Of a stretch of 64,000 nt of DNA, positions 52,062 to 62,291 are shown piece after piece. The stretch spans positions 20,958 to 84,957 of the forward strand of contig CAIQIR010000017.1 of NCBI GenBank assembly GCA_903871875.1. The letters are read 5' to 3'. Under the pieces are notes generated by a model that was given only the letters and a program-made list of their open reading frames with translations, searched no databases and was not told the origin of the DNA. Numbering within the stretch: the first letter of the stretch is position 1; every line of letters begins with the position of its first letter. The position numbers were made by a program, and so were the translations under genes. This stretch comes from an uncultured Schlesneria sp. GTDB taxonomy: Bacteria > Planctomycetota > Planctomycetia > Planctomycetales > Planctomycetaceae.

Positions 52062-54263
52062 TTACTTAATGAAGAGCATTTCCTGGTAAGTGGGCAGTGG
52101 CCAGAGGTCGTCGGCGACGATTGTTTCCAATTCGTCCACGACGGCTCGCACCGCTTCCATGGCCGGCTTGACCTTCTTCGCACAACGATCGGCGGCCTGT
52201 TTCGGGTTGCTCACGCCGTGTCCGCCGTGTCCCCCTTCTTCGTTCAGGTGCTCAAGCGCTGCCGTCTTTTCACACAGAGCTTTGATCAAACCCGTAAGCT
52301 TGGTAAGCAACGAGGCGTCGAAATCGATACCTGCAGACTTGCAGCTGGTCGACGCGGCGGCCAATTCGCTTTGGTAACGAAGGGCAGCCGGATAAATGAT
52401 CGTCTTGGCGATTTCCTGGGTCAGTCGCGCTTCGACGTTCAACGTCAGCACGTATTGTTCGAAGTAGATTTCTTCGCGGCTGGCCACTTCGCGTGGAGTC
52501 AAGACTTTGTACTTTTCGAACATTGCCACAACCGCCGGATCGGTGATCGCCGGCAAGGCATCGATCGTCTGCTTGTTGTTCGGCAGGCCGCGTTTCGCTG
52601 CTTCGGCATGCCATTCTTCCGAATAACCATCGCCGTTGAACACGACAGCACCGTGCTCGTTGATGATCGACTTCAACAGAACTTGAACGGCGCCAGCCAG
52701 CTTCGATGAATCGCCGCCCGTCGCCTTTTCCAATTCGGTGGCGATGAAGTCCAACGATTCGGTCATGATCGTATTCAGCGCCACCAGCGGTCCGGACAGC
52801 GACTGACTTGAACCGACAGCACGGAACTCGAACTTGTTACCGGTAAAGGCAAATGGACTGGTTCGGTTACGGTCGCCGGCATCCTTTGGCAGCGGAGGCA
52901 ACGTATCGACACCGACGGTCATGATGCCCGCTAGCTTACTGGTCGAAGCACTACCGCTCTTCTTGATCTGCTCGAACACGTCGGCCAATTGCTCGCCAAG
53001 GAAGATCGAGATGATGGCGGGCGGGGCTTCGTTGGCACCCAGACGATGATCATTACCGGCATGAGCCACAACGGCTCGCAGCAGGGTGCTGTGCTTATGC
53101 ACGGCACGAATGACGGCCGCACAGAAGACCAGGAACTGCATGTTCTCGTGAGGAGTCTTGCCTGGTTCGAGCAGGTTTCCTTGAACCGCATTACCGAGCG
53201 ACCAGTTCAGGTGTTTACCCGAACCATTCACACCGGCGAAGGGCTTTTCATGCAGCAGACATTCCAGACCATACTTTGCCGCCACTTTCTTTAGCGTCAG
53301 CATCAACAATTGCTGATGATCGGCAGCGACGTTGGCGTTTTCGTAGATCGGTGCGATTTCGTATTGGCTCGGAGCCACTTCATTGTGACGGGTCTTGACG
53401 GGCACACCCAGCTTAAACAGTTCGCGTTCACACTCGAGCATGTAGGCGAGCACTCGGTCGGGAATCGCACCGAAATACTGGTCGCAGAACTCTTGACCCT
53501 TGGGGGAAGCGGCTCCGAACAGCGTTCGTCCGGCGTTGATCAGGTCAGGACGAGCGAAGAAGAAATTGCGGTCGATCAGAAAGTATTCTTGTTCGGGACC
53601 GGCCGAAGCGGTCACCAGCGGAATGTTCTTGTGACCGAACAATTTCAGCACGCGTTGAGCCTGCGTATTGAGGGCCTTCATCGATCGCAGCAACGGCGTC
53701 TTCTTATCCAATGCTTCGCCGGTCCACGAGAAGAACGCAGTCGGGATGCACAGGGTCGTGCCGTTGGGATTTTCGAGAATGTAAGCGGGGCTGGTCACGT
53801 CCCACGCGGTGTAACCACGGGCTTCGAACGTCGCGCGAATACCGCCCGAGGGGAAGCTGGAAGCGTCTGGTTCGCCCTGGCTGAGGGCACTGCCACTGAA
53901 TTCGTTGACGGCGCCGCCGGCGCCGTCTGGAGCCAGGAAGCTGTCATGCTTTTCGGCGGTCAGGCCGGTCAAGGGATAGAAAACGTGTGCATAGTGAGTG
54001 GCGCCTTTTTCAATCGCCCAGTCCTTCATGGCGGCGGCCACAGTATCGGCCACGGCCGGATCCAGCGGTTCGCCCAGCTCGATCGTCTTCATGACCGACT
54101 TGAACACGCTTTTCGGCAACCGGTCTTTCATGACCTTGACGCTGAAAACGTTCGTACCGAACAGTTCGCTACCGGGCGTCTCCGCAAAATTAAGGGGAGG
54201 GGAGATAGGTGCGTACTTCGTAACTGCCTGAATCGCCTGAAATCGAGCCGTGCTACCACTCAT
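52062..54263 (-). CDS. glnN: type III glutamine synthetase
   Basis: From ATG 54263, with AAGG eight bases upstream, the product is 733 residues, the long GSIII size. Diagnostic stretches are [52 protein letters not shown], and [20 protein letters not shown]. It makes glutamine from glutamate, ammonia and ATP; GSIII forms are dodecamers distinct from GlnA. Upstream on the same strand is a good match to a sigma-54 promoter (54330-54345), so nitrogen control is likely. No glnA, glnK or amt gene lies in the window. Confidence 0.96.
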   Translation of the reverse strand: MSGSTARFQAIQAVTKYAPISPPLNFAETPGSELFGTNVFSVKVMKDRLPKSVFKSVMKTIELGEPLDPAVADTVAAAMKDWAIEKGATHYAHVFYPLTGLTAEKHDSFLAPDGAGGAVNEFSGSALSQGEPDASSFPSGGIRATFEARGYTAWDVTSPAYILENPNGTTLCIPTAFFSWTGEALDKKTPLLRSMKALNTQAQRVLKLFGHKNIPLVTASAGPEQEYFLIDRNFFFARPDLINAGRTLFGAASPKGQEFCDQYFGAIPDRVLAYMLECERELFKLGVPVKTRHNEVAPSQYEIAPIYENANVAADHQQLLMLTLKKVAAKYGLECLLHEKPFAGVNGSGKHLNWSLGNAVQGNLLEPGKTPHENMQFLVFCAAVIRAVHKHSTLLRAVVAHAGNDHRLGANEAPPAIISIFLGEQLADVFEQIKKSGSASTSKLAGIMTVGVDTLPPLPKDAGDRNRTSPFAFTGNKFEFRAVGSSQSLSGPLVALNTIMTESLDFIATELEKATGGDSSKLAGAVQVLLKSIINEHGAVVFNGDGYSEEWHAEAAKRGLPNNKQTIDALPAITDPAVVAMFEKYKVLTPREVASREEIYFEQYVLTLNVEARLTQEIAKTIIYPAALRYQSELAAASTSCKSAGIDFDASLLTKLTGLIKALCEKTAALEHLNEEGGHGGHGVSNPKQAADRCAKKVKPAMEAVRAVVDELETIVADDLWPLPTYQEMLFIK

Positions 54264-54786
54264 TAGTTGTACCTTCAAACTGGAAACAAAGGATAAGCGC
54301 CGAAGGGCCTCTGCTGTGCAAACTTCACGAGCAATCAGAATGCCAACAACCCTTTCTTCCGACGCGACGTGCCATTTGAACGGACTTTAACATTAACGGA
54401 CCCGAAGTTCATTTCCACGCACGGACAATATTGCACAAAAAACGATCACCCATGCACAGAAATCGCGCCGCACATCCCTGCGCGCAGCACGAACGATGAC
54501 CCGCAATGTTGTCAAAAAGGCCTTATGAACATGCGGCGAAGTTTGATTGTGATCAGATTCGTTCGCAAAATCCAGTTCATTCGTACGCAGAAGGCATGCC
54601 GGTTGTTGTCCGCCACGAAACACACTGCTACAACAGTTTACGACAATTGGCTTCGACGTCGTCCCCAGCGTGCGGCTCTTCCTGCGAAAGCAAAAGCGAC
54701 CACTCGGCGGGCGAAATCAGATCCCTCGGTAACCCGGATTGTCTTCAAAAATAGTATTAATGTCTTGGCAGAGACTGGAATCAGTT
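54264..54786. other. divergent regulatory region of glnN and mrp
   Basis: About 520 bases with no gene. On the glnN side it contains the putative sigma-54 site (54330-54345). Two TGCAC elements at about 54431 and 54452 might be activator half-sites, but they are direct, not inverted. Short open frames on both strands are not credible. Confidence 0.5.
54330..54345 (-). promoter_or_regulatory. putative sigma-54 (-24/-12) promoter of glnN
   Basis: Read on the minus strand the sequence is TGGCATTCTGATTGCT. It agrees with the consensus TGGCACG-N4-TTGC(A/T) at GG (-24) and GC (-12) with exact spacing; only the C and G of CACG differ. The likely start of transcription is about 55 bases before the glnN ATG. 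Sigma-54 control of glutamine synthetase is common. Confidence 0.55.
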
Positions 54787-55851
54787 ATGGTGACGGAAAC
54801 TCAGGTATTACAGAGCATCAAGGGATTGCAGGATCCCGAAATTGGTCGAGCTTTGGGCGATCTGGACATGCTGAAAGGCGTGACGATTGTCGGCGAGAAC
54901 GTCACCGTCAACGTGGAACTTCCCACGCCGGCCTATCCACGCCGCGAACGGATCACGGAATCGATCCGCACGGCGATCAAGCAAGTCAGTCCCTCCAGTC
55001 AGGTCGACGTCAATTTCACGGCCGTGGTTCGCGGTTTGATGTCCGGTGGAACGTTCGGCCTGCGAGCAAAGAACGTCATCGCGGTTGGTAGCGGCAAGGG
55101 CGGCGTCGGCAAAAGCACCATCGCCACCACACTGGCCTATGGCCTCAAAACTCTCGGATGCCAGGTCGGACTGATGGATGCCGACGTCTATGGCCCCAGC
55201 GTGCCTCACATGGTGGGGTCGATCGATCGCCCCACGGCCATGAAGGTCACCACCGAATCGGGTGAGGAAATTGAACGGATTCAGCCCGTCCTGGTCGATG
55301 GACTGAAGGTCATTTCGATGGGCTATTTCTTAAAGCCCGACCAGGCGGTGATCTGGCGAGGTCCGCTATTGCACCGAGCGATCACGCAGTTCTTGAAAGA
55401 CACTGATTGGGGCGAACTCGACTATCTGATCATCGACCTGCCGCCGGGAACGGGTGATATCTCGCTGACCTTGTCACAGACCCTGGGACTGGCCGGTGCG
55501 GTGGTGGTTTGTACGCCCCAACAAGTCGCGTTGCTCGACGCGATCAAGGCGATCAGCATGTTCAATCAAGTGAAAATTCCCTTGCTGGGGATTGTCGAAA
55601 ACATGTCCGGCGAAATCTTTGGTCGCGGCGGAGCGAAGGCCAAAGCGGAAGAACTGCAGATCCCCTTCCTGGGCGAACTGCCGATCGAAGCGGGGATTCG
55701 CATTCGCGGAGACGCGGGGCGCATTGCCAGCCTGTTTTCCGAAGACAATCCGTCCCGGCAACCCTTGATCCACATTTGCGAACAAGTGGCCATTCAAATC
55801 GCCAAACAGCTACTCGTCGCCCCCAAAATGCCCACGCTGGAGATTCTGTGA
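54787..55851 (+). CDS. mrp: Mrp/ApbC-family iron-sulfur carrier ATPase
   Basis: From the ATG at 54787 the product is 354 residues. An N-terminal MIP18/DUF59 domain (about 1-85, QSIKGLQDPEIGRALGDLDM) precedes the deviant Walker A GKGGVGKS (103-110), then DADVYGPSVPHM, and DLPPGTGDISLTL. It would hold or transfer an Fe-S cluster as a dimer in the cytoplasm. The usual C-x2-C cluster-binding pair after ENMS is missing: the protein reads ENMSGEIFGRGGAKAKAEEL. Such Cys-less members exist, and their biochemistry is less certain. A GT4 gene begins 59 bases downstream. Confidence 0.92.
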   Translation: MVTETQVLQSIKGLQDPEIGRALGDLDMLKGVTIVGENVTVNVELPTPAYPRRERITESIRTAIKQVSPSSQVDVNFTAVVRGLMSGGTFGLRAKNVIAVGSGKGGVGKSTIATTLAYGLKTLGCQVGLMDADVYGPSVPHMVGSIDRPTAMKVTTESGEEIERIQPVLVDGLKVISMGYFLKPDQAVIWRGPLLHRAITQFLKDTDWGELDYLIIDLPPGTGDISLTLSQTLGLAGAVVVCTPQQVALLDAIKAISMFNQVKIPLLGIVENMSGEIFGRGGAKAKAEELQIPFLGELPIEAGIRIRGDAGRIASLFSEDNPSRQPLIHICEQVAIQIAKQLLVAPKMPTLEIL

Positions 55852-55910
55852 GGGTCTTGTCCGCCGCGTGAACGAACGTCCCGTCGAATTCTCATGGCTC
55901 GAAATCTATT

Positions 55911-57032
55911 GTGCCTAAGTCTCGTATCGTTCTGATGATTCCGACACTCGACCGTTCGGGGGCCGAGAAACAATTCACGCTGCTGGCCACAGGACTTCCG
56001 CGAGACGAATTCGATGTTTCGGCGATCGCTCTCACGCGCGGCGGGCCGTACGAAGCACAACTGGCCGCCGCGAATATTCCCCTGACGATCATTGGCAAGC
56101 GAGCCAAGTTTGATCCGTTTTCATTCTCTCACCTGCGGGCAGAACTTCGTCGCTTGCAGCCAGACATCCTGCATACCTGGCTGTTTGCCGCGAATGCTTA
56201 TGGCCGATTGTGTGCCGGGGTGGTCCCACAGGCGAAGATCGTGGTGTCGGAACGCTGCGTCGATAGCTGGAAGGCGGGATGGCAGCATTGGCTGGACCGT
56301 CGCCTGCTGGGCCGCACCGATCGCCTGATTGGGAACTCCCCCAGCGTGGTCGAATTCTACCGCGAACGAGGCATCCCACCCGAGAAACTGGGCTGCATCC
56401 CCAACGGCATCGAAGTCCCGGCAGCCGTAGCGAACGATCCACAAGTTCGGCGGGCCTTGCTGACGGAACTGGGACTTCCCGCAGACGCCTTTGTGGCGGG
56501 CTACATTGGGCGATTGGCCAAGCAAAAGCGTGTCGAAGATCTCCTTTGGACGGTCGAAACTTTGCGACAGATTCGCCCGCGGCTGTACCTGGTCATTGTG
56601 GGAGATGGCCCCGAGCGAGAACGGCTGGAACGCTTCGCACACGATATCGGAGTGACGGACTACGTCCGCTTCCTGGGGCATCGCGAGGACGCGTCGCGCT
56701 GGATGCAATTGTTCGATGTCTTTTGCCTGGCGAGCAGCTTTGAAGGGATGTCCAACAGCATCATGGAGGCGATGTCGCTGGGCAAACCGGTGATTGCCAG
56801 CGACATTCCGGCCAATCGCGAGTTGGTCGTGCAGGACGAGACCGGATTTCTGCCGAAACTGACCGACACGGTCGGTTTCATGCAATTTTTACGGCAGTTG
56901 ATCGATGAACCGGGCTTAAAAGAAAAACTGGGGCAGGCCGGCCGCGAACGGATTCAACGAACTTTCAATATTCCGCGTATGGTAGAGGCGTATGCCGCGG
57001 TTTATCGCGAACTGTTGCAGAAACCGACCTGA
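55911..57032 (+). CDS. glycosyltransferase family 4 protein
   Basis: A 373-residue GT-B enzyme starting at a GTG with no evident ribosome site; an ATG at 55935 is the alternative. The N-terminal MIPTLDRSGAEKQFTLLATG is typical, as is the C-terminal donor-binding domain with GYIGRLAKQKRVEDLLWTVE, VGDGPERERLE, and EGMSNSIMEAMSLGKPVIAS carrying the conserved E-x7-E. It would transfer a sugar from a nucleotide donor to a lipid or polysaccharide acceptor on the cytoplasmic side. The asparagine synthase gene follows 116 bases downstream. In planctomycetes and others this pairing occurs in surface-polysaccharide clusters, but here no further such genes are adjacent. Confidence 0.9.
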   Translation: MPKSRIVLMIPTLDRSGAEKQFTLLATGLPRDEFDVSAIALTRGGPYEAQLAAANIPLTIIGKRAKFDPFSFSHLRAELRRLQPDILHTWLFAANAYGRLCAGVVPQAKIVVSERCVDSWKAGWQHWLDRRLLGRTDRLIGNSPSVVEFYRERGIPPEKLGCIPNGIEVPAAVANDPQVRRALLTELGLPADAFVAGYIGRLAKQKRVEDLLWTVETLRQIRPRLYLVIVGDGPERERLERFAHDIGVTDYVRFLGHREDASRWMQLFDVFCLASSFEGMSNSIMEAMSLGKPVIASDIPANRELVVQDETGFLPKLTDTVGFMQFLRQLIDEPGLKEKLGQAGRERIQRTFNIPRMVEAYAAVYRELLQKPT

Positions 57033-57148
57033 TTCAGACGACGGCCCACTGCTCTGAGCCGGGCGATGTCCACGACAACAGTGGGGGCTGAACGTCGGGT
57101 CGCTTTGACACTTTTCCTCGGCCGGGTTTCAACCGAAAAACAATCACC

Positions 57149-59179
57149 ATGTGCGGCATCACGGGAGGAAGTTGGACGCAGCAAGCCGAACCGCTGAATG
57201 AATCGGTACTGCGGCGGATGACTGACGTCCTGAGTCACCGTGGACCGGACGATGCCGGCCAATATTTCGCCACGTCGAATCGCGAACAGGCCGGCGGCGC
57301 GGCGCTGGGATTCCGACGATTGTCGATTATCGACCTGTCCGGCGGCCACCAGCCGATGTCGAATGAGGACGATACGATTTGGATCGCCTTCAATGGCGAA
57401 GTCTACAACTACCGTGAGTTGAAACCGCAGCTGGAAGCGTTGGGCCATCGGTTTCGCACCGCCAGCGATACCGAGTGCCTGATTCACGCCTACGAGCAAT
57501 GGGGCCGCGATTGCGTGCAACACTTTCGTGGCATGTTCGCACTGGCCATCTGGGACGATCGACGTCGCACCTTGTTTCTGGCTCGCGATCGGATGGGTCA
57601 GAAGCCGCTGGTTTATCGTCTGGCCCAAGGACGCCTGACTTTTGCCAGTGAATTGAAATCACTGCTGCAGGTGCCCGGTACGCCCCGCGAGGTCGATCCG
57701 CTGGCGCTGGCCGACTTTGTCACACTGCAATATGTGCCGCATCCCCGGACCATGCTGCGCGGCTTTGCAAAACTTCCTCCCGGCCATTGGGCCGAATTTC
57801 ACGCCGCGACGGGCGATTTGATCGTCCAGCGTTATTGGGAAGCTCCGTATCAGCGGCCAACCCCCGGCCAAACGAGACCCACATTCGATCAATCCACTTT
57901 GGCCGATCCCGCCGGCGTGAAGGGCTCACGATCGGGCGACCAGGACCGTTCCGCCGTGGATCGACGAGTCCGATCTCCGCAGGAATGGAAAACCGAATTA
58001 CGCGAGACGCTGACCGAAGCGGTGCAACTGCGAATGCGTTCGGACGTTCCCTTTGGTGCGTTTCTGTCGGGCGGAGTCGACTCGACGATCATCACGGGAC
58101 TGATGCAGCAATTGTCGGCACAAAAAGTCCACACCTTTTCGATTGGATTCACGGAAAAGAAGTTCGACGAACGCAGCTATGCCCGCGCAGCGGCGGCCAA
58201 ACTGGGTACCGACCATCACGAATTCGTCGTCGACCCTTCGGCGGTGGAAATGCTGCCGAAACTCACCTGGCATTACGACGAACCGTTCGCCGATAGTTCG
58301 GCCATTCCCACGATGTATCTGTCGCAGCTGACTCGTCAGCAGGTGACCGTCGCACTGACGGGCGACGGCGGCGACGAACTGTTTGCGGGCTACGATCGCT
58401 ATCTGGCCGTGGATCTGGCTGCCAAAGTCGATCGCCTGCCGGGACTGGTCCGTTCGGCACTGAGCAGCCCTCTCTGGCAGAAGATCCCCGCGTCAGTACA
58501 ACAAAAATCGCGATTGCGACAGCTGAAGCGTTTTCTGGCGGCGCTGGGTCAATCACCCGAGCGCCGCTACGCAAACTGGGTCAGCATCTTCGATGACGCT
58601 CGCCGACCGGCGTTGTTCTCGCATGAATTTCAGCACACGTTGAATGAATACGATTCGGCGTCATTTCTATTGAATGCCTACCGTCGCTGTACGGAAAGCG
58701 ACTTTGTCCAGCGAACGACGTGCGTCGATGTCGAGACCTATTTGCCGTGCGATATTCTGACGAAAGTCGACATTGCCAGTATGGCTTTCAGTCTCGAATG
58801 CCGCAGTCCGTTCATGGATCATCGGGTGGTCGAACTGGCCGCGCAGATTCCCCGCGAACTGAAGTTACAGGGCCGTCGTGGCAAACGAATTCTGATCGAG
58901 ACGTTTAAAGATCTATTACCCGACTCGATTCAGACCCGCCGAAAAATGGGATTCGGCGTCCCGCTGGACCATTGGTTTCGCGGTTCATTGCGGTCGCTGC
59001 TGGCCGATACGCTGCTGGACCGCAAATCACTTAACCGCGGTTACTTTGAACCGTCAACGATTCGTCGGCTGGTGGAAGAACATCTCACGTCACAATGGGA
59101 CCACAGCGCGCGGCTGTGGCTGCTACTGATGTTCGAACTCTGGCATCAGCGTTTTATCGATGATCCTGTGACAGCCTGA
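57149..59179 (+). CDS. asnB: asparagine synthase (glutamine-hydrolysing)
   Basis: A 676-residue protein with an N-terminal nucleophile glutaminase domain. Met1-Cys2 begins MCGITGGSW, so Cys2 becomes the catalytic N-terminus, and HRGPDDAG and the substrate-site stretch FNGEVYNYREL follow. The synthetase domain has the pyrophosphate loop SGGVDST and the LTGDGGDELFAGYDRY stretch. A charged linker of about 45 residues (about 235-280, with ADPAGVKGSRSGDQDR) sits between the two domains and is longer than usual. It makes asparagine from aspartate, glutamine and ATP, or an amidated sugar derivative in polysaccharide clusters. It follows a GT4 gene by 116 bases on the same strand. Confidence 0.95.
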   Translation: MCGITGGSWTQQAEPLNESVLRRMTDVLSHRGPDDAGQYFATSNREQAGGAALGFRRLSIIDLSGGHQPMSNEDDTIWIAFNGEVYNYRELKPQLEALGHRFRTASDTECLIHAYEQWGRDCVQHFRGMFALAIWDDRRRTLFLARDRMGQKPLVYRLAQGRLTFASELKSLLQVPGTPREVDPLALADFVTLQYVPHPRTMLRGFAKLPPGHWAEFHAATGDLIVQRYWEAPYQRPTPGQTRPTFDQSTLADPAGVKGSRSGDQDRSAVDRRVRSPQEWKTELRETLTEAVQLRMRSDVPFGAFLSGGVDSTIITGLMQQLSAQKVHTFSIGFTEKKFDERSYARAAAAKLGTDHHEFVVDPSAVEMLPKLTWHYDEPFADSSAIPTMYLSQLTRQQVTVALTGDGGDELFAGYDRYLAVDLAAKVDRLPGLVRSALSSPLWQKIPASVQQKSRLRQLKRFLAALGQSPERRYANWVSIFDDARRPALFSHEFQHTLNEYDSASFLLNAYRRCTESDFVQRTTCVDVETYLPCDILTKVDIASMAFSLECRSPFMDHRVVELAAQIPRELKLQGRRGKRILIETFKDLLPDSIQTRRKMGFGVPLDHWFRGSLRSLLADTLLDRKSLNRGYFEPSTIRRLVEEHLTSQWDHSARLWLLLMFELWHQRFIDDPVTA

Positions 59180-59222
59180 TCGCCCCCGGACGTATCTGCG
59201 AACTGCGATCGCGGGTGCACGA

Positions 59223-60296
59223 TTACAGGGGGGCGGCCGAGAGCCGTTCATGAGCTGACAGGATCAGCTGTTCTGTTTCTTCCCAGCCGATACAGCCGTC
59301 CGTGATCGACAGGCCATATTTGAGCTGCTTCAGATCAGCGGTCAGGTTTTGATTGCCGGGCTGCAAGTTGCTTTCCAGCATCAGACCGACAATGTTTTTG
59401 TTGCCCGCCAGCCGCTGAGTCAAACAATCGTCCCAGCAGGTATGCTGCAGCCGGTAATCTTTGTTGGAGTTCGCGTGGCTGCAATCAACCATCAACCGCG
59501 GGGGAAGATTGGCTGCGGTCAGGCGTTTCAGGCATTCCGCGAGGCTTTCCGAACTGTAATTGGGGCCCGAACGACCGCCGCGCAGGATCAAAAATCCCCA
59601 CGGATTTCCACTCGTATTGACGATGCAGGTCTGTCCCCCGTTGTCGATGCCCAGGAAACTGTGTTGTGATTTGGCAGCCACCATCGCATCGATCGCGACC
59701 TGCAAACTGCCATCGGTGCCATTCTTGAAACCGACCGGCATCGAAAGACCGCTGGCCATCTGGCGATGGGTCGGTGATTCGGTGGTGCGGGCTCCGATCG
59801 CGGTCAACGAGATCAAATCGGCGATGTATTGGGGAGTGATCGGTTCCAGCAATTCGGTCGCGGCGGGCAATCCCATATTGGCGATTTCCAGCAGGATTCG
59901 CCGTCCCATCCGCAAGCCAGTCGCGATGTCGAACGTGTCATTCAGATGCGGATCGTTGATCAGCCCCTTCCAGCCCACTGTCGTTCGCGGCTTTTCAAAA
60001 TAGACCCGCATGATCACCAGGATTTTGTCCTGGACTTTGTCGGCCAATTCTTTCAGGCGACGGGCATAATCCAGCGCGGCGACATGATCGTGGATGGAAC
60101 AGGGACCGACGACAACGATCATCCGCGATTCTTCACCGACCAGAATCCGTTTGACGGATTCGCGGGCATCAATGACCGTTTTGACGGCCAGATCCGAAAT
60201 CGTCTCTTCCTGTTTCAGATAACGGGGCGAAACCAGCGGCACCGTCTCACGAATGTGGACGTCTTGCAGTGGTTGGTTCGGCAATGAGTCGGTCAT
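59223..60296 (-). CDS. 3-deoxy-7-phosphoheptulonate (DAHP) synthase, class I
   Basis: Starting at ATG 60296, which follows AGGAAGAA, the product is 357 residues, normal for AroF/AroG/AroH-type enzymes. Family stretches include LVGPCSIHD-like VVVGPCSIHD, RVYFEKPRTTVGWKGLINDP, GARTTESPTHRQMASGLSMP, VGFKNGTDG, and MVDCSHANSNKD. It condenses erythrose-4-phosphate and phosphoenolpyruvate in the first step of aromatic amino acid synthesis. Allosteric type cannot be read. The gene is convergent with asnB and divergent from cysC, so it stands alone. Confidence 0.95.
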   Translation of the reverse strand: MTDSLPNQPLQDVHIRETVPLVSPRYLKQEETISDLAVKTVIDARESVKRILVGEESRMIVVVGPCSIHDHVAALDYARRLKELADKVQDKILVIMRVYFEKPRTTVGWKGLINDPHLNDTFDIATGLRMGRRILLEIANMGLPAATELLEPITPQYIADLISLTAIGARTTESPTHRQMASGLSMPVGFKNGTDGSLQVAIDAMVAAKSQHSFLGIDNGGQTCIVNTSGNPWGFLILRGGRSGPNYSSESLAECLKRLTAANLPPRLMVDCSHANSNKDYRLQHTCWDDCLTQRLAGNKNIVGLMLESNLQPGNQNLTADLKQLKYGLSITDGCIGWEETEQLILSAHERLSAAPL

Positions 60297-60518
60297 AGGG
60301 GTTCTTCCTGGAGTTCGCGAAAATTCAGTATAGGTTCGACACGCGGTGCTCGCCATCGGTTCCCGTCCATTTTTCGTTTCCAGGCCGGTTTCTCGGCAAC
60401 GCAGCCTGACTTCCCACGGATTTGCCCATTGCCTACACTTTGAACAACACGCATTGATCGTCAGTTTCGATCAAACGAACCGCAGAAAAGTCGCAGAATC
60501 GCAAGGAGTTTCTCGTCC

Positions 60519-61130
60519 ATGACCGAGCAAAAGGCCACCAATGTCACTTGGCACGCACACGCCGTGTCGAAAGAAGAACGCTGCAAATTAAAGGGGCACA
60601 AGGGGGCCGTGCTGTGGTTTACGGGCTTGTCGGCTTGCGGCAAGAGCACCGTTGCGAACGCCGTCGACCACAAACTGCACCAGCGCGGCAAGCATTCGTT
60701 CGTGCTGGACGGCGATAATATCCGCATGGGTTTGAACAAGAACCTGGGCTTTTCCGCCGAAGATCGCGCCGAAAACATTCGCCGCATCGGTGAAGTGGCC
60801 AAATTGTTCGCCTCGTCCGGCAGCATCGCTTTGACGGCCTTTATTTCGCCGTACCGCGCCGATCGGGACAAAGTTCGCGAAATTATGCCGGCCGGCGAAT
60901 TCGTCGAAATCTACGTCGATGCCTCGCTCGAAACCTGCGAAAAGCGAGATCCCAAGGGTCTTTACAAGAAGGCTCGTGCCGGCGAAATCAAGAATTTCAC
61001 CGGGATTTCCGACCCGTACGAAGCCCCGGAAAAGCCGGAACTGGTTCTCGACTCGAATACCAAGAGCATCGAACAACTGGCCGACGAAGTGATCGCGTAC
61101 CTGGAAAAGCACGGCCTGCTGGCCTCTTGA
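60519..61130 (+). CDS. cysC: adenylylsulfate (APS) kinase
   Basis: A 203-residue kinase with the P-loop GLSACGKST (36-44), the substrate motif LDGDNIRMGLNKNLGFS, then FISPYRADRD and the C-terminal KNFTGISDPYEAPEKPEL. It phosphorylates APS to PAPS with ATP, in sulfate activation. AAGGAG lies about ten bases before the ATG. There is no cysD, cysN or PAPS reductase in the window. A strong terminator follows after about 135 bases, so it is probably monocistronic. Confidence 0.95.
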   Translation: MTEQKATNVTWHAHAVSKEERCKLKGHKGAVLWFTGLSACGKSTVANAVDHKLHQRGKHSFVLDGDNIRMGLNKNLGFSAEDRAENIRRIGEVAKLFASSGSIALTAFISPYRADRDKVREIMPAGEFVEIYVDASLETCEKRDPKGLYKKARAGEIKNFTGISDPYEAPEKPELVLDSNTKSIEQLADEVIAYLEKHGLLAS

Positions 61131-61264
61131 ACGCCGGGGCATTGCCTGGGGCTCGGACACGAATCAGGACCACAATCCCTCGCGGATTTGACCTGAAGCA
61201 TGGCTGGGTCGGCAGGGACAGATCCCTCAAACGACGATTCCCTGCCCGAATTTCATGATTTGCC

Positions 61265-61296
61265 AACCCCGGCCACTACTGTGGCCGGGGTTTTTG
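61265..61296 (+). terminator. intrinsic terminator
   Basis: A perfect 12-base stem, AACCCCGGCCAC (61265-61276) with GTGGCCGGGGTT (61281-61292), around the loop TACT and followed by TTTG. It ends the cysC transcript. Confidence 0.92.
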
Positions 61297-61538
61297 TTTG
61301 CTCGTTGAGGGACAGACTCAGCTTAAAGTCGGCTGATGGCGGGTCTCTGTGATGAAATTCGGCGGGACGGAAGAGCCCCCTCGACAACGTCTTTTTGACG
61401 GGACAAGGTTGAATCGGCCACGAAACTGGCCACAATCACCACAGACACGTCGAGAAAATTGTCCGGGCTCGTCGGATGTCCCCAATATCGAATCAACGCA
61501 GAATCACGTGAACTCTCCAAACGGTGGGACAATCTCGC

Positions 61539-62291
61539 ATGAATATCATTGATCTCTCGGGCAAAGTGGCCGTCGTCACGGGGGCGGGACAGGGGTTGGG
61601 ACTGGCGACCGCGACAGCGCTGCACGCCGCCGGCGCCTACGTCGTGATCAACTATTTCGAGGATCCGAGTGGCACCAATCAACAGCGAGCCGCCGAGGCG
61701 GTAAAAAAACTGGGCGATCGCGCGCTGGCTCTGCCGGCCGACGTTCGCGATCGAGCGGCGGTCGAACAGATGTTCGACAAGGTCCTGAAACAGACCCAGC
61801 GACTGGATATCGTCATTAACAACGCCGCCATCATTCGCGATCGATCGATCAAGAATATGAGCGACGCCGAATGGTCTGACGTGATCGATACCAATTTGAC
61901 CGGCGTCTACAACGTTTGCAAAGCGGCCCAGTCCAGACTGGCTGACGGCGGGCATATCGTCAGCATGGCCTCGATCTCGGGCGTCATCGGACTGTACGGA
62001 CAGGTGAATTATTCCTCTGCCAAGGCGGGAGTCATTGCACTGACGAAAGTCCTCAGTAAGGAACTGGCCGCCAGAAACATTACGGTCAATGCCGTGGCAC
62101 CCGGTGTCGTGCTGACGGAAATGGCCCTGACGATTCCTGACGACGTTCGCAAGAAAATGCTGTCGACGATCCCGCTGCAGCGGTTTGGCGAACCCGAAGA
62201 AATCGCGAACGTGATTCTGTTCTTGTGCAGTCCCCTGGCCAGCTATGTGACCGGACAGACCATTCACGTCAACGGCGGCTGGTGGGGCTAA
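61539..62291 (+). CDS. short-chain dehydrogenase/reductase (FabG-like)
   Basis: From the ATG at 61539 the product is 250 residues. The cofactor motif [10 protein letters not shown] is at 14-23, NNAA at 95-98, N118, and the catalytic S145, Y158 and K162 (NYSSAKAG). The C-terminal [15 protein letters not shown] is typical of the 3-oxoacyl-ACP reductase subgroup. It would reduce a 3-oxoacyl thioester or oxidise a secondary alcohol with NAD(P)(H). Its TAA stop overlaps the ATG of the CoA-transferase gene by one base, so the two are co-translated. That context favours a role with a 3-oxoacyl-CoA instead of general fatty acid synthesis. Confidence 0.93.
   Translation: MNIIDLSGKVAVVTGAGQGLGLATATALHAAGAYVVINYFEDPSGTNQQRAAEAVKKLGDRALALPADVRDRAAVEQMFDKVLKQTQRLDIVINNAAIIRDRSIKNMSDAEWSDVIDTNLTGVYNVCKAAQSRLADGGHIVSMASISGVIGLYGQVNYSSAKAGVIALTKVLSKELAARNITVNAVAPGVVLTEMALTIPDDVRKKMLSTIPLQRFGEPEEIANVILFLCSPLASYVTGQTIHVNGGWWG

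Noticed and set aside
54361..54375. second sigma-54-like element (TGGCACG on the minus strand) before glnN
   Set aside because: The -24 part is perfect, but no GC stands at the -12 position with the right spacing.
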